Under the pieces are notes generated by a model, which ran no database searches, was not told where the DNA came from, and saw only the letters and a list, made by a program, of their open reading frames with translations. A stretch of DNA of 8,424 nt, from assembly GCA_031290955.1 (NCBI GenBank), contig JAISLJ010000057.1, forward strand, positions 1 to 8,424. The letters run 5' to 3'. This document shows, in pieces, positions 1 to 5,175 of the stretch (its first letter is position 1; each line of letters opens with the position of its first letter). Made by a program: the position numbers and the translations under genes. The stretch comes from Zoogloeaceae bacterium. Lineage in GTDB: Bacteria; Pseudomonadota; Gammaproteobacteria; Burkholderiales; Rhodocyclaceae.

Positions 1-204
1 GGCGCCTCGGTATTGTTCCTGCCGCCGTACAGTCCCGACCTCAATCCCATCGAACTGATGTGGTCGAAAATCAAGGCGATTCTGCGCAAACTCAAAGTCC
101 GCACGAAAGAACTTCTTGACCAGGCCATCGCCCAAGCTTTCAGCGCCGTCACCCTGTCCGATATATCTGGATGGTTCAGGCATGATGGATATGCGCTACA
201 TTAA
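1..204 (+). CDS. IS630-family transposase, C-terminal part (cut by window start)
   Basis: This is the C-terminal end of a DDE-type transposase that cuts and joins the ends of its own insertion sequence. The frame is open from base 1 (GASVLFLPPYSPDLNP...), so the gene starts outside the window and about 67 residues are visible. The stretch PPYSPDLNPIELMWSKIK is the hallmark end of the IS630/Tc1-mariner catalytic domain; the Glu of NPIE, at visible residue 18, is the third acidic catalytic residue. The rest is a short basic helix region (SKIKAILRKLKVRTKE) and a tail ending GYALH before a TAA stop. It is the only gene here on the plus strand. Whether the whole element is intact cannot be judged, because the first two catalytic Asp residues lie outside. 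The family assignment is secure; the specific IS is not identified. Confidence 0.9.
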   Translation, partial: GASVLFLPPYSPDLNPIELMWSKIKAILRKLKVRTKELLDQAIAQAFSAVTLSDISGWFRHDGYALH

Positions 205-218
205 ATTGAACTGCTATA
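1..218 (+). mobile_element. Right end of an IS630-type insertion sequence
   Basis: The transposase stop codon at 202-204 is followed almost at once by a short AT-rich stretch ending in CTATAG at 214-219, after which the composition changes to GC-rich intergenic repeats. IS630-family elements insert at TA and duplicate it, and their terminal inverted repeat usually lies just beyond the transposase stop, so the boundary is probably one of the TA dinucleotides at 215-218. The left end is outside the window, so neither the inverted repeat pair nor the TA duplication can be confirmed. Confidence 0.6.
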
Positions 219-247
219 GTGGCGCGTTGCGCCGTGGGGAACGGCCC

Positions 248-299
248 CCTCACCCGGCCCTTCGGGCCACCCTCTCCCCCCAAGGGGGCGAGGGTGAGG
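248..299. repeat. Three-way-junction palindrome, CCTCACCC/GGGTGAGG type
   Basis: An 8-bp outer stem pairs 248-255 with 292-299. Inside it lie a perfect 5-bp hairpin, GGCCC-TTC-GGGCC, at 256-268 and a second C-run/G-run foldback around 276-288. The whole could form a cruciform or a three-armed RNA. The wording (CCCTCACCCGGCCC and GGGCGAGGGTGAGG) resembles a dispersed intergenic repeat I know from many proteobacterial genomes. Nothing indicates a protein. Confidence 0.65.
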
Positions 300-331
300 A
301 TGTAGGCGCGTTCGCGTCGAATCGTGGAAGC

Positions 332-362
332 GGATTGCCGTGTCGCTCTGCTCCTCGCAATG
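332..362 (-). repeat. CATTGCGAGG...GGCAATCC dispersed repeat, copy 1
   Basis: Read on the minus strand this is CATTGCGAGGAGCAGAGCGA followed by CACGGCAATCC. Its ends form an imperfect inverted repeat (ATTGC/GCAAT). It belongs with the unit at 539-569, which lies in the opposite orientation. The same wording is a widespread non-coding repeat and is commonly mis-translated as a CRHCEEQSD peptide. Confidence 0.65.
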
Positions 363-373
363 ACGACAAAGTG

Positions 374-460
374 GGGAGCATCCTGCTCCCCCGTGGGATG
401 CGTGGGGGCGGCTTCCAGTCGCCCTGTGGAATGGAAAGGGCGGCAGGATGCCGCCCCCAC
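374..460. repeat. REP-like paired hairpins with an 11-bp long-range stem
   Basis: Three nested inverted repeats lie here. GGGAGCA-TCC-TGCTCCC is a perfect 7-bp stem at 374-390. GGGCGGCA-GGA-TGCCGCCC is a perfect 8-bp stem at 438-456. GTGGGGGCGGC at 402-412 is the exact reverse complement of GCCGCCCCCAC at 450-460. The GGCGGCTTCCAGTCGCC core resembles the GCGGCTTCAGCCGC palindromes of pseudomonad and xanthomonad REP elements. Such units are usually mobilised by RAYT transposases; none is visible in this window. Confidence 0.65.
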
Positions 461-538
461 CTTTGAAACCATCCGCAACAACGAGACCAACACGCACAGT
501 CATGCCCGCAACAACGCGCCAAACCTCCAACTTCCCGG

Positions 539-569
539 CATTGCGAGGGCCGCAGGCCCGTGGCAATCC
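539..569 (+). repeat. CATTGCGAGG...GGCAATCC dispersed repeat, copy 2
   Basis: CATTGCGAGGGCCGCAGGCC then CGTGGCAATCC matches the minus-strand reading of 332-362 at both ends and differs mainly in the middle. The two copies are therefore inverted relative to each other and about 175 bp apart. An internal GGGCCGCAGGCCC hairpin replaces the centre of the first copy. Confidence 0.65.
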
Positions 570-590
570 ACATCCCATTTCCGCTTCGGG

Positions 591-640
591 GCGTTTGCTT
601 TTCTCTCCCCCCGCCAAGCGTGGGAGAGAGAAGCAAACGC
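591..640 (-). terminator. Long hairpin downstream of the phosphorylase gene
   Basis: GCGTTTGCTTTTCTCTCCC at 591-609 pairs with GGGAGAGAGAAGCAAACGC at 622-640: a 19-bp stem with a single wobble and a 12-base loop. It begins 10 bases beyond the stop of the last gene of the ubiG unit, where an operon 3' end is expected. There is no T-tract after it on the minus strand, so it is not a textbook intrinsic terminator. It may stabilise the transcript end, help termination, or be another small palindromic repeat of the cluster. Confidence 0.5.
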
Positions 641-650
641 CGCAGAGATA

Positions 651-1385
651 CTACTCCTCCAGCCGCTCCAGCATGCCGCGTATGCGGCCCATGGCTTCGC
701 GCTGTACGGCTTCCAGGCGCTCGAAGCGGATGGCGGTGCGGCTGTCGCCACGGCCAGCGGCGTGGTTGGAAACGAGGTTGATGGCGGCGTAGGGAAGGCC
801 CAGTTCCCGCGCCAGCACGGCTTCCGGCATGCCGGTCATGCCCACCACGTCAGCGCCGTCGCGCTCGAAGCGGTCGATCTCGGCGGCGGTCTCCAGTCTT
901 GGCCCTTGGGTCGCGGCATAGATCGCGCCATCCTTGAGGGCGATGCCCGTCTTCGCGGCGGCGGCAATCAGGCGCATGCGCAGCGCGGCATCGTAGGGTT
1001 CGGTGAAATCGACATGCACCACGCGACCATCCTCGCCATCGAAATAGGTGGACTTGCGGCCCCAGGTGTAATCAATGATCTGATGCGGGATGACAATATC
1101 GCCGGGCGCGAGGTCGGCGCGGATGCCGCCCACCGAAGCTACGGAAACGATGCGCGTTGCCCCGTGCGCCTGCAAGGCCCAGAGATTGGCGCGGTAATTG
1201 ACCTTGTGTGGCGGAATGGCATGACCGTGACCGTGCCGGGCAAGGAAGACGACCTGCGCGCCTGCGAGCAGGCCGAAGGTCAGTGCCCCGGAAGGTTCGC
1301 CGTAGGGCGTGCGCGCCACTTCCCGGCGCGAGACTTCCAGGTTGGAAAGTTGGGTCAGGCCACTGCCGCCGATGATTGCCAGCAT
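651..1385 (-). CDS. mtnP: S-methyl-5'-thioinosine phosphorylase (MTIP)
   Basis: This cytosolic enzyme splits a methylthionucleoside with phosphate into a free purine base and 5-methylthioribose-1-phosphate. The 244-residue protein is a full-length PNP/MTAP-family member: phosphate-binding GGSGL (6-10) and RHG (50-52), NYRAN (63-67), GPRLET (161-166) and the signature GMTGMPEA (182-189). At the base-binding position it has Asn (N207, in LVSNHAAG) where adenine-specific MTA phosphorylases carry Asp. Together with close resemblance, from memory, to Pseudomonas PA3004, this favours methylthioinosine over methylthioadenosine; the symbol mtnP is the family symbol. The ATG has a strong Shine-Dalgarno site (AAGGAGA, 6 bases upstream). 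It is the last gene of the ubiG-galU-hpt unit, 19 bp after the methyltransferase. An MTA deaminase and a hypoxanthine phosphoribosyltransferase in the same window support the inosine route. Confidence 0.92.
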   Translation of the reverse strand: MLAIIGGSGLTQLSNLEVSRREVARTPYGEPSGALTFGLLAGAQVVFLARHGHGHAIPPHKVNYRANLWALQAHGATRIVSVASVGGIRADLAPGDIVIPHQIIDYTWGRKSTYFDGEDGRVVHVDFTEPYDAALRMRLIAAAAKTGIALKDGAIYAATQGPRLETAAEIDRFERDGADVVGMTGMPEAVLARELGLPYAAINLVSNHAAGRGDSRTAIRFERLEAVQREAMGRIRGMLERLEE

Positions 1386-1391
1386 GATGAA

Positions 1392-1398
1392 TCTCCTT
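1392..1398 (-). promoter_or_regulatory. Strong ribosome binding site for the phosphorylase
   Basis: AAGGAGA on the minus strand lies 6 bases before the ATG at 1385, in the 19-bp gap after the methyltransferase stop. It is the best Shine-Dalgarno match in the unit and fixes the start. It suggests the last gene is translated independently rather than by coupling. Confidence 0.8.
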
Positions 1399-1404
1399 CG
1401 CCTT

Positions 1405-2139
1405 TCAGGTGGCGCGTCGCGCCAGCAACGAGGCCAGCACGGGCGTGACGCTGTTCAGGGCGGGAAGGGAGCGGCGCAGCCGGGTCAGTTCCCGCCGCGC
1501 ATGCTCCGGGGTTTCGAGTTTCCGGTACTGCGTGTCCGGACGCTCAACCGTAAACGGCAGGTCGGCGAGGCTCCCGGCAAGGTGATGGCGCATGAGCATG
1601 TCCCGCCCCAGATCCTTCGCCTGCCAGGGAATGGCGCTGCGATCAACGAAATGCGCGTAGCCGACTTCGGGCAGGCTTGCGGCCAGTTGGGCGGCATGGC
1701 GCTGCATGCGCTCCCGGTAGGCGGCGACGGCGGCCTCCTGTTCCCGCGCATCCGTGGCAGTCACGGTAGTCGCGCTTGTCTCCTGTGGCGCGCCCATGAG
1801 CCAGCACAGGACAGCTTCCGGTCGGAAATCCGCGATGGCGCGGGCAGCTTCCCCGGAAAGATCCGCAAGATCCGCTTCCAGGAAGCAAACCTGATCCGCC
1901 TGCGTTCCCAGCCGTTCCCGCGCCGCCGCAAGGCAGGGCGGCAGGATATCCAGCGCCAGGATGGACAAACCGCGCCCGACCAGCGCCCGTGTGCCGAAGC
2001 CCAGGCCGCAGCCGATTTCAAGCACCCGCCCGACCTTGGCCGGGATTTGCGCCGCCATCCAGTCGTAATCCCCTCGCCGGGCGTAGGTCGCGCCTTCACT
2101 TTCCCAATAGCCGAGAAAATCGGCAAGCGCCTGCGTCAC
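1405..2139 (-). CDS. Class I SAM-dependent methyltransferase, substrate unknown
   Basis: A soluble protein of 244 residues. VLEIGCGLGFGTRAL (39-53) is motif I of Rossmann-fold methyltransferases and binds SAM; the acidic residue after the second strand is D64 in ILALDIL, and FLEADLADL (87-95) fits the next SAM-contacting loop. The C-terminal half matches no subfamily I can name. I chose the GTG at 2139 over the upstream ATG at 2187. The GTG overlaps the hpt stop as GTGA and has GGGGGAAAG 3 bases before it, whereas the ATG would give a 52-base overlap with hpt. The gene therefore looks translationally coupled to hpt. It sits between two purine-salvage genes, but its substrate cannot be inferred; a small molecule, a tRNA or a protein are all open. 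Confidence 0.82.
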   Translation of the reverse strand: MTQALADFLGYWESEGATYARRGDYDWMAAQIPAKVGRVLEIGCGLGFGTRALVGRGLSILALDILPPCLAAARERLGTQADQVCFLEADLADLSGEAARAIADFRPEAVLCWLMGAPQETSATTVTATDAREQEAAVAAYRERMQRHAAQLAASLPEVGYAHFVDRSAIPWQAKDLGRDMLMRHHLAGSLADLPFTVERPDTQYRKLETPEHARRELTRLRRSLPALNSVTPVLASLLARRAT

Positions 2140-2693
2140 GGTCTTTCCCCCGGTTTTTCCGCATAAATGGCAGGCAGGTTGCGCCATGCGCCGCCAATAT
2201 CCATGCCGAATCCGAACACGAAGCGATCCGGTACGCGCAGGCCGACGAAATCGGCGGCGACCGGCTTGGGACGTCCGGTTTCCTTCTCGACGAACACGGC
2301 GCTGAGCACCGAGCGCGCCCCCATCTGCCGAATGCGTTCGCAGATGGTCTTCAGGGTAATGCCTTCGTCGAGGATATCGTCGACCACCAGCACCACGCGA
2401 TCCGCCAGGGAAATCCAGGGGCCGATGCGCCAGGTGAGTTTTTCCTGCCCGTGCAGCTTTTCCCCGTAACGGCTCACGTGCAGGTAATCAAAATCAAGCG
2501 GGAAATCGAGTTGGGTCAGCAGGCGTCCGGCAAAAGGCACCGCGCCGCTCATCACGCAGAGCATGACCGGATTCTCGTCGGCAAGCCGCGCCCGGATGCG
2601 CGCCGCCACATCCGCGACCGCCGCCTCCACCGTCGCGGCGGAGTGGATCAGCTCGGCCTCGGCAAGGAGGGCGCGCGCGGCGGCAGGCGTCAT
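2136..2693 (-). CDS. hpt: Hypoxanthine-guanine phosphoribosyltransferase
   Basis: This cytosolic enzyme transfers the phosphoribosyl group of PRPP to hypoxanthine or guanine to make IMP or GMP. The 185-residue protein carries the PRPP-binding signature VVLVVDDILDEGITL at 100-114, with the acidic pair D105-D106, and the purine-pocket segment VPDRFVFGFGMD at 154-165. CVMSGAVPFAGRL (46-58) fits the pyrophosphate loop. The sequence resembles the Pseudomonas PA4645 branch rather than the E. coli Hpt branch, judged from memory. Its ATG overlaps the galU stop (ATGA) and its own stop overlaps the next GTG, so it is coupled on both sides; GGAAAG lies 8 bases before the start. It would use the hypoxanthine released by the phosphorylase encoded two genes downstream. 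Confidence 0.93.
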   Translation of the reverse strand: MTPAAARALLAEAELIHSAATVEAAVADVAARIRARLADENPVMLCVMSGAVPFAGRLLTQLDFPLDFDYLHVSRYGEKLHGQEKLTWRIGPWISLADRVVLVVDDILDEGITLKTICERIRQMGARSVLSAVFVEKETGRPKPVAADFVGLRVPDRFVFGFGMDIGGAWRNLPAIYAEKPGERP

Positions 2694-3565
2694 AATGGAA
2701 CTTTCCGCTCGTTCAGGTACGCGGCGAACTCCGCGCCCACTTCCGGATGCCGCAGGCCGAACACCACCGTCGCCTCAAGATAGCCCAGCTTGGAACCGCA
2801 ATCGTAGCGGTCGCCCAGATAGCGATAGGCGAGCACCTGTTCTTCCGCAAGCAGGGCGGAAATGCCGTCGGTGAGCTGGAGTTCCCCGCCCGCGCCGGGG
2901 CTTGCCGCCGCCAGGTGATGGAAGATGCGCGGCGAGAGGATGTAGCGCCCGACCACGGCGAGATTGGAAGGCGCCTCGTCCGGCCGGGGCTTCTCCACGA
3001 TGGCGCTGATCTGCTCCACCCGCTCACCGATGGGCCGCGCCGCGACGATGCCGTAGCTCTGTGTCTCGTCCGGGGGCACTTCCTGCGCGGCCAGCACGGA
3101 ACAGCGATAGTAGTCGAAGGCGTCTGTCATTTGCTTCAGGACGGCGGGCTTGCCATCCAGGAGATCGTCCGCGAGCAACACGGCGAAGGATTCATCCCCC
3201 ACCACGTCCCGGGCGCAGAGCACGGCATGCCCAAGCCCCAGGGCTTCCGACTGGCGGATGTAGACGCAATTGACGCCCTTGGGAATGATGTTGCGCACCA
3301 CATCCAGAAGCCGCGTCTTGCCTTTCTTCTCCAGTTCTGTTTCCAGCTCGAACGCCTTGTCGAAATGATCCTCGATGGCGCGTTTGCTGCGGCCCGTCAC
3401 GAAGATGAGATCGGTGATGCCCGCGGCAATGGCTTCCTCGACGGCATACTGGATCAGGGGCTTGTCCACCACCGTCAGCATTTCCTTGGGACTTGCCTTG
3501 GTGGCGGGCAGGAAGCGGGTGCCCAGCCCCGCCACGGGAAAAACGGCCTTGGTGATCTTTTTCAT
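2690..3565 (-). CDS. galU: UTP-glucose-1-phosphate uridylyltransferase
   Basis: GalU makes UDP-glucose and pyrophosphate from UTP and glucose-1-phosphate, supplying sugar for LPS, exopolysaccharide and related glycans. The 291 residues match the usual bacterial length. The nucleotide-binding loop GLGTRFLPATKASPKEML is at 13-30, the metal-binding LADD at 131-134, IVEKP at 189-193 and GGELQLTDGI at 226-235. The start ATG is 7 bp after the ubiG stop, and the Shine-Dalgarno GAGGAA overlaps that stop codon. The 3' end overlaps hpt by 4 bases. There is no obvious metabolic link to its neighbours; it appears to be a housekeeping passenger in the unit. Confidence 0.97.
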   Translation of the reverse strand: MKKITKAVFPVAGLGTRFLPATKASPKEMLTVVDKPLIQYAVEEAIAAGITDLIFVTGRSKRAIEDHFDKAFELETELEKKGKTRLLDVVRNIIPKGVNCVYIRQSEALGLGHAVLCARDVVGDESFAVLLADDLLDGKPAVLKQMTDAFDYYRCSVLAAQEVPPDETQSYGIVAARPIGERVEQISAIVEKPRPDEAPSNLAVVGRYILSPRIFHHLAAASPGAGGELQLTDGISALLAEEQVLAYRYLGDRYDCGSKLGYLEATVVFGLRHPEVGAEFAAYLNERKVPL

Positions 3566-3572
3566 GGGTTCC

Positions 3573-4277
3573 TCAGCGTGTTGCCAGCATCAGGTAATTG
3601 ACGCTCGCGTCGCGGCGCAGGCGATGGTTGCGGGAAAGCGGGTCGTAGCAAAGGCCCTGCGGCGGCTGCGGGGCCAGCCCGGCGGCACGGCACCAGCGGG
3701 CAAGCTCGGAAGGCCGGATGAAGCGGGCGTACTCGTGCGTTCCCTTGGGGAGAAGGTTCAGGAGATATTCCGCGCCCAGGACGGCGAGAAGATAGGCTTT
3801 CGGCGTCCGGTTGAGGGTGGAGAAAAAGACTTTTCCACCCGGTTTCACGAGTTGGGCACAGGCGCGCACAAGGCGCGCTGGCTCCGGAACATGTTCGAGG
3901 AGTTCGAGACAGGTGACGGCATCGAAGGATTCCGGTTCGGCTTCGGCCAAATCCTCCGCGGCAACCTGCCGGTATTCGACTGCAAGACCGCTTTCCAGAA
4001 GATGCAGGCGGGCGACGCCCAAGGCCTTCTCCCCGAGATCGATGCCAATCACATGCGCGCCCCGCGCCGCCATGCCCTCGGAGAGCAGGCCGCCGCCGCA
4101 GCCGACATCAAGGATGCGTTTTCCGGCCAGGGGCAGGTGGCGCTCGATCCAGTCGAGGCGCAGGGGATTGATGTCGTGCAGGGGACGAAACTCGCTGTTG
4201 GGGTCCCACCAGCGATGCGCCAATGCGCCGAATTTCGCAAGTTCCCCAGGATCGGCGTTGGGATGATGTTCCGGCAT
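3573..4277 (-). CDS. ubiG: Ubiquinone biosynthesis O-methyltransferase UbiG
   Basis: UbiG uses SAM for both O-methylations of the ubiquinone ring (the 3-polyprenyl-catechol step and the final demethylubiquinone step), acting at the inner face of the cytoplasmic membrane. The 234 residues compare with about 240 in E. coli. Visible features are the UbiG-type N-terminus (ELAKFGALAHRWWDPNSEFRPLHDINPLRLDWI, given as spaced blocks ELAKFGALAHRWWDP and FRPLHDINPLRLDWI, residues 12-45), motif I RILDVGCGGGLLSE (54-67), FDAVTCLELLEHVPEP (118-133) and FFSTLNRTPKAY (151-162). I chose the ATG at 4277; a longer GTG-started frame (4331) begins next to the terminator stem and adds a non-conserved tail. No clear Shine-Dalgarno precedes 4277. 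It leads the five-gene unit and lies just beyond a terminator, so a promoter must lie between about 4278 and 4348. Its by-product SAH may be a second substrate of the nearby MtaD. Confidence 0.95.
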   Translation of the reverse strand: MPEHHPNADPGELAKFGALAHRWWDPNSEFRPLHDINPLRLDWIERHLPLAGKRILDVGCGGGLLSEGMAARGAHVIGIDLGEKALGVARLHLLESGLAVEYRQVAAEDLAEAEPESFDAVTCLELLEHVPEPARLVRACAQLVKPGGKVFFSTLNRTPKAYLLAVLGAEYLLNLLPKGTHEYARFIRPSELARWCRAAGLAPQPPQGLCYDPLSRNHRLRRDASVNYLMLATR

Positions 4278-4314
4278 GGGTTTTATGAATGCGTGGCTCA
4301 AGGTGAGGCAGGGT

Positions 4315-4342
4315 AAAAGGAAAACCGGCACAAAAGGAAAAC
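4315..4342. repeat. Short tandem repeat in the ubiG leader
   Basis: AAAAGGAAAAC occurs twice, at 4315-4325 and 4332-4342, in register with a 17-bp period. The repeats lie between the ompA terminator and the ubiG start, within the only interval that can hold the ubiG promoter. They could be a pair of operator half-sites or a chance AT-rich duplication. Confidence 0.55.
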
Positions 4343-4348
4343 TGGCGC

Positions 4349-4381
4349 AAAAAAGCCCTGCGTGGCTGGGCAGGGCTTTTT
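4349..4381 (-). terminator. Intrinsic terminator after ompA
   Basis: On the minus strand AAAAAGCCCTGC (4370-4381) folds onto GCAGGGCTTTTTT (4349-4361) round an 8-base loop. This gives a GC-rich 7-bp core ending in a run of six T, a textbook rho-independent terminator 16 bases after the ompA stop. The opposite strand also carries T residues after the stem, so it could work in both directions. It separates the GNAT-mtaD-ompA unit from the ubiG unit. Confidence 0.92.
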
Positions 4382-4397
4382 CAGGAATCGCGGCAGC

Positions 4398-5108
4398 TTA
4401 CTTGGTGACGCTGGTATCGGTGGCGCGCGTGCCGATCGCCTCGATTTCCACGCGGCGGTCGGGTTGCAGACAGGCAACCAGCTTCCGGTTGCGACCATGC
4501 TCCGCCCCCAGGCCGTTGCAATCTTCGCCGGTCACGGGCTGGGCCTCGCCACGACCTTCGGTGTAGATCAGGTTGTCCTCGATCCCCCTGGAGATGAGGT
4601 AACGCTTGACGGAAGCGGCACGGCGCTCGGAAAGGCGCTGGTTGTAGGCTTCCTTGCCGATACGGTCGGTATGACCCACGGCGGTGATGACTTCCAGATC
4701 AAGACCACTCACCTGTTCCACCAGTGAATCCAGTGCGGCACGGCCTTCTGGGCGTAGGACATCCTTGTTGAAATCAAAGAGCGCGTCCGCTGGCAACGTG
4801 ATCTTCTCGTCGGCGGGCTGGACAGGCGGCCGCACAGGCGCTTGCTGCCGCGGCGTGGCAGCGACTGGCGTCGCCGCAGGCGGCGCGCAAACGCTGGCGC
4901 TCAACAGATCCTTGTCGCACTGGCAACCCGCCGGATCGCTCGCGGCAGCGGCGGGCGTCCAGTAGCCTGTCCGCCAACAGAGACCTGTGCCGCTCGTCGC
5001 CACCGCGCCGCGCTGGTCAATAACATAAACACGGTTTTGCGCCTGTACCACGCCAATGCTGGCACACAGGGCAAACACCATGAAGCTTGTTGCAATTTTC
5101 TTGTTCAT
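4398..5108 (-). CDS. ompA: OmpA-family peptidoglycan-binding outer-membrane protein
   Basis: This protein links the outer membrane to peptidoglycan and stabilises the envelope. The 236 residues start with a Sec signal peptide (MNKKIATSFMVFALCASIGV, probable cleavage after VQA at 23). A short Cys-containing region (44, 62, 64, 74) follows, then a Pro/Ala-rich linker (75-100) and a C-terminal OmpA domain (about 105-225). FDFNKDVLRPEG (111-122), GHTDRIG (145-151) and NQRLSERRAASV (156-167) provide the diaminopimelate-binding D148 and R163; C197 and C213 match the C-terminal disulfide of E. coli OmpA. There is no room for an eight-stranded beta-barrel, so it is a short betaproteobacterial OmpA (Bordetella type, from memory) rather than a porin-like OmpA. 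AAGGA lies 7 bases before the ATG. It is 67 bp after mtaD and is followed by a strong terminator. Confidence 0.92.
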   Translation of the reverse strand: MNKKIATSFMVFALCASIGVVQAQNRVYVIDQRGAVATSGTGLCWRTGYWTPAAAASDPAGCQCDKDLLSASVCAPPAATPVAATPRQQAPVRPPVQPADEKITLPADALFDFNKDVLRPEGRAALDSLVEQVSGLDLEVITAVGHTDRIGKEAYNQRLSERRAASVKRYLISRGIEDNLIYTEGRGEAQPVTGEDCNGLGAEHGRNRKLVACLQPDRRVEIEAIGTRATDTSVTK

Positions 5109-5175
5109 CTCGAAATCCTTGCGAATGGAAAGGGAAGCCAGGAAATCAAACGGTCATGTTGCCGCCGTCTCCTGG

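Larger units (their letters stand above)
219..650. repeat. Gene-free mosaic of palindromic intergenic repeats
   Basis: About 430 bases between the IS end and the stop of the phosphorylase gene hold no credible gene. The region is built from several adjoining palindromic units: a folded CCTCACCC/GGGTGAGG unit (248-299), a GGATTGCC...CGCAATG unit (332-362), a GC-rich two-hairpin unit (374-460), a second CATTGCG...GGCAATCC unit in the opposite orientation (539-569) and a 19-bp-stem hairpin (591-640). Units of this kind occur widely between genes in Proteobacteria and give spurious reading frames on both strands. The arrangement suggests an intergenic site that has accumulated REP-like elements and an IS. 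Confidence 0.75.

Noticed and set aside
176..636. Several overlapping open frames on both strands in the left intergenic region
   Set aside because: They run through palindromic repeats and include the CRHCEEQSD peptide, a known mistranslation of a dispersed repeat. They have no domain and no ribosome site.
324..1448. 374-codon plus-strand frame
   Set aside because: It lies antisense to the phosphorylase gene and starts in repeats. GC-rich DNA gives long antisense frames, and this one shows no protein family features.
2747..4316. Long plus-strand frames opposite galU and ubiG
   Set aside because: They are antisense shadows of two well-recognised conserved genes.
4278..4331. Longer ubiG with a GTG start at 4331
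   Set aside because: The added 18 residues are hydrophobic and not family-like, and the start would lie beside the terminator stem. ATG 4277 gives the usual UbiG N-terminus.
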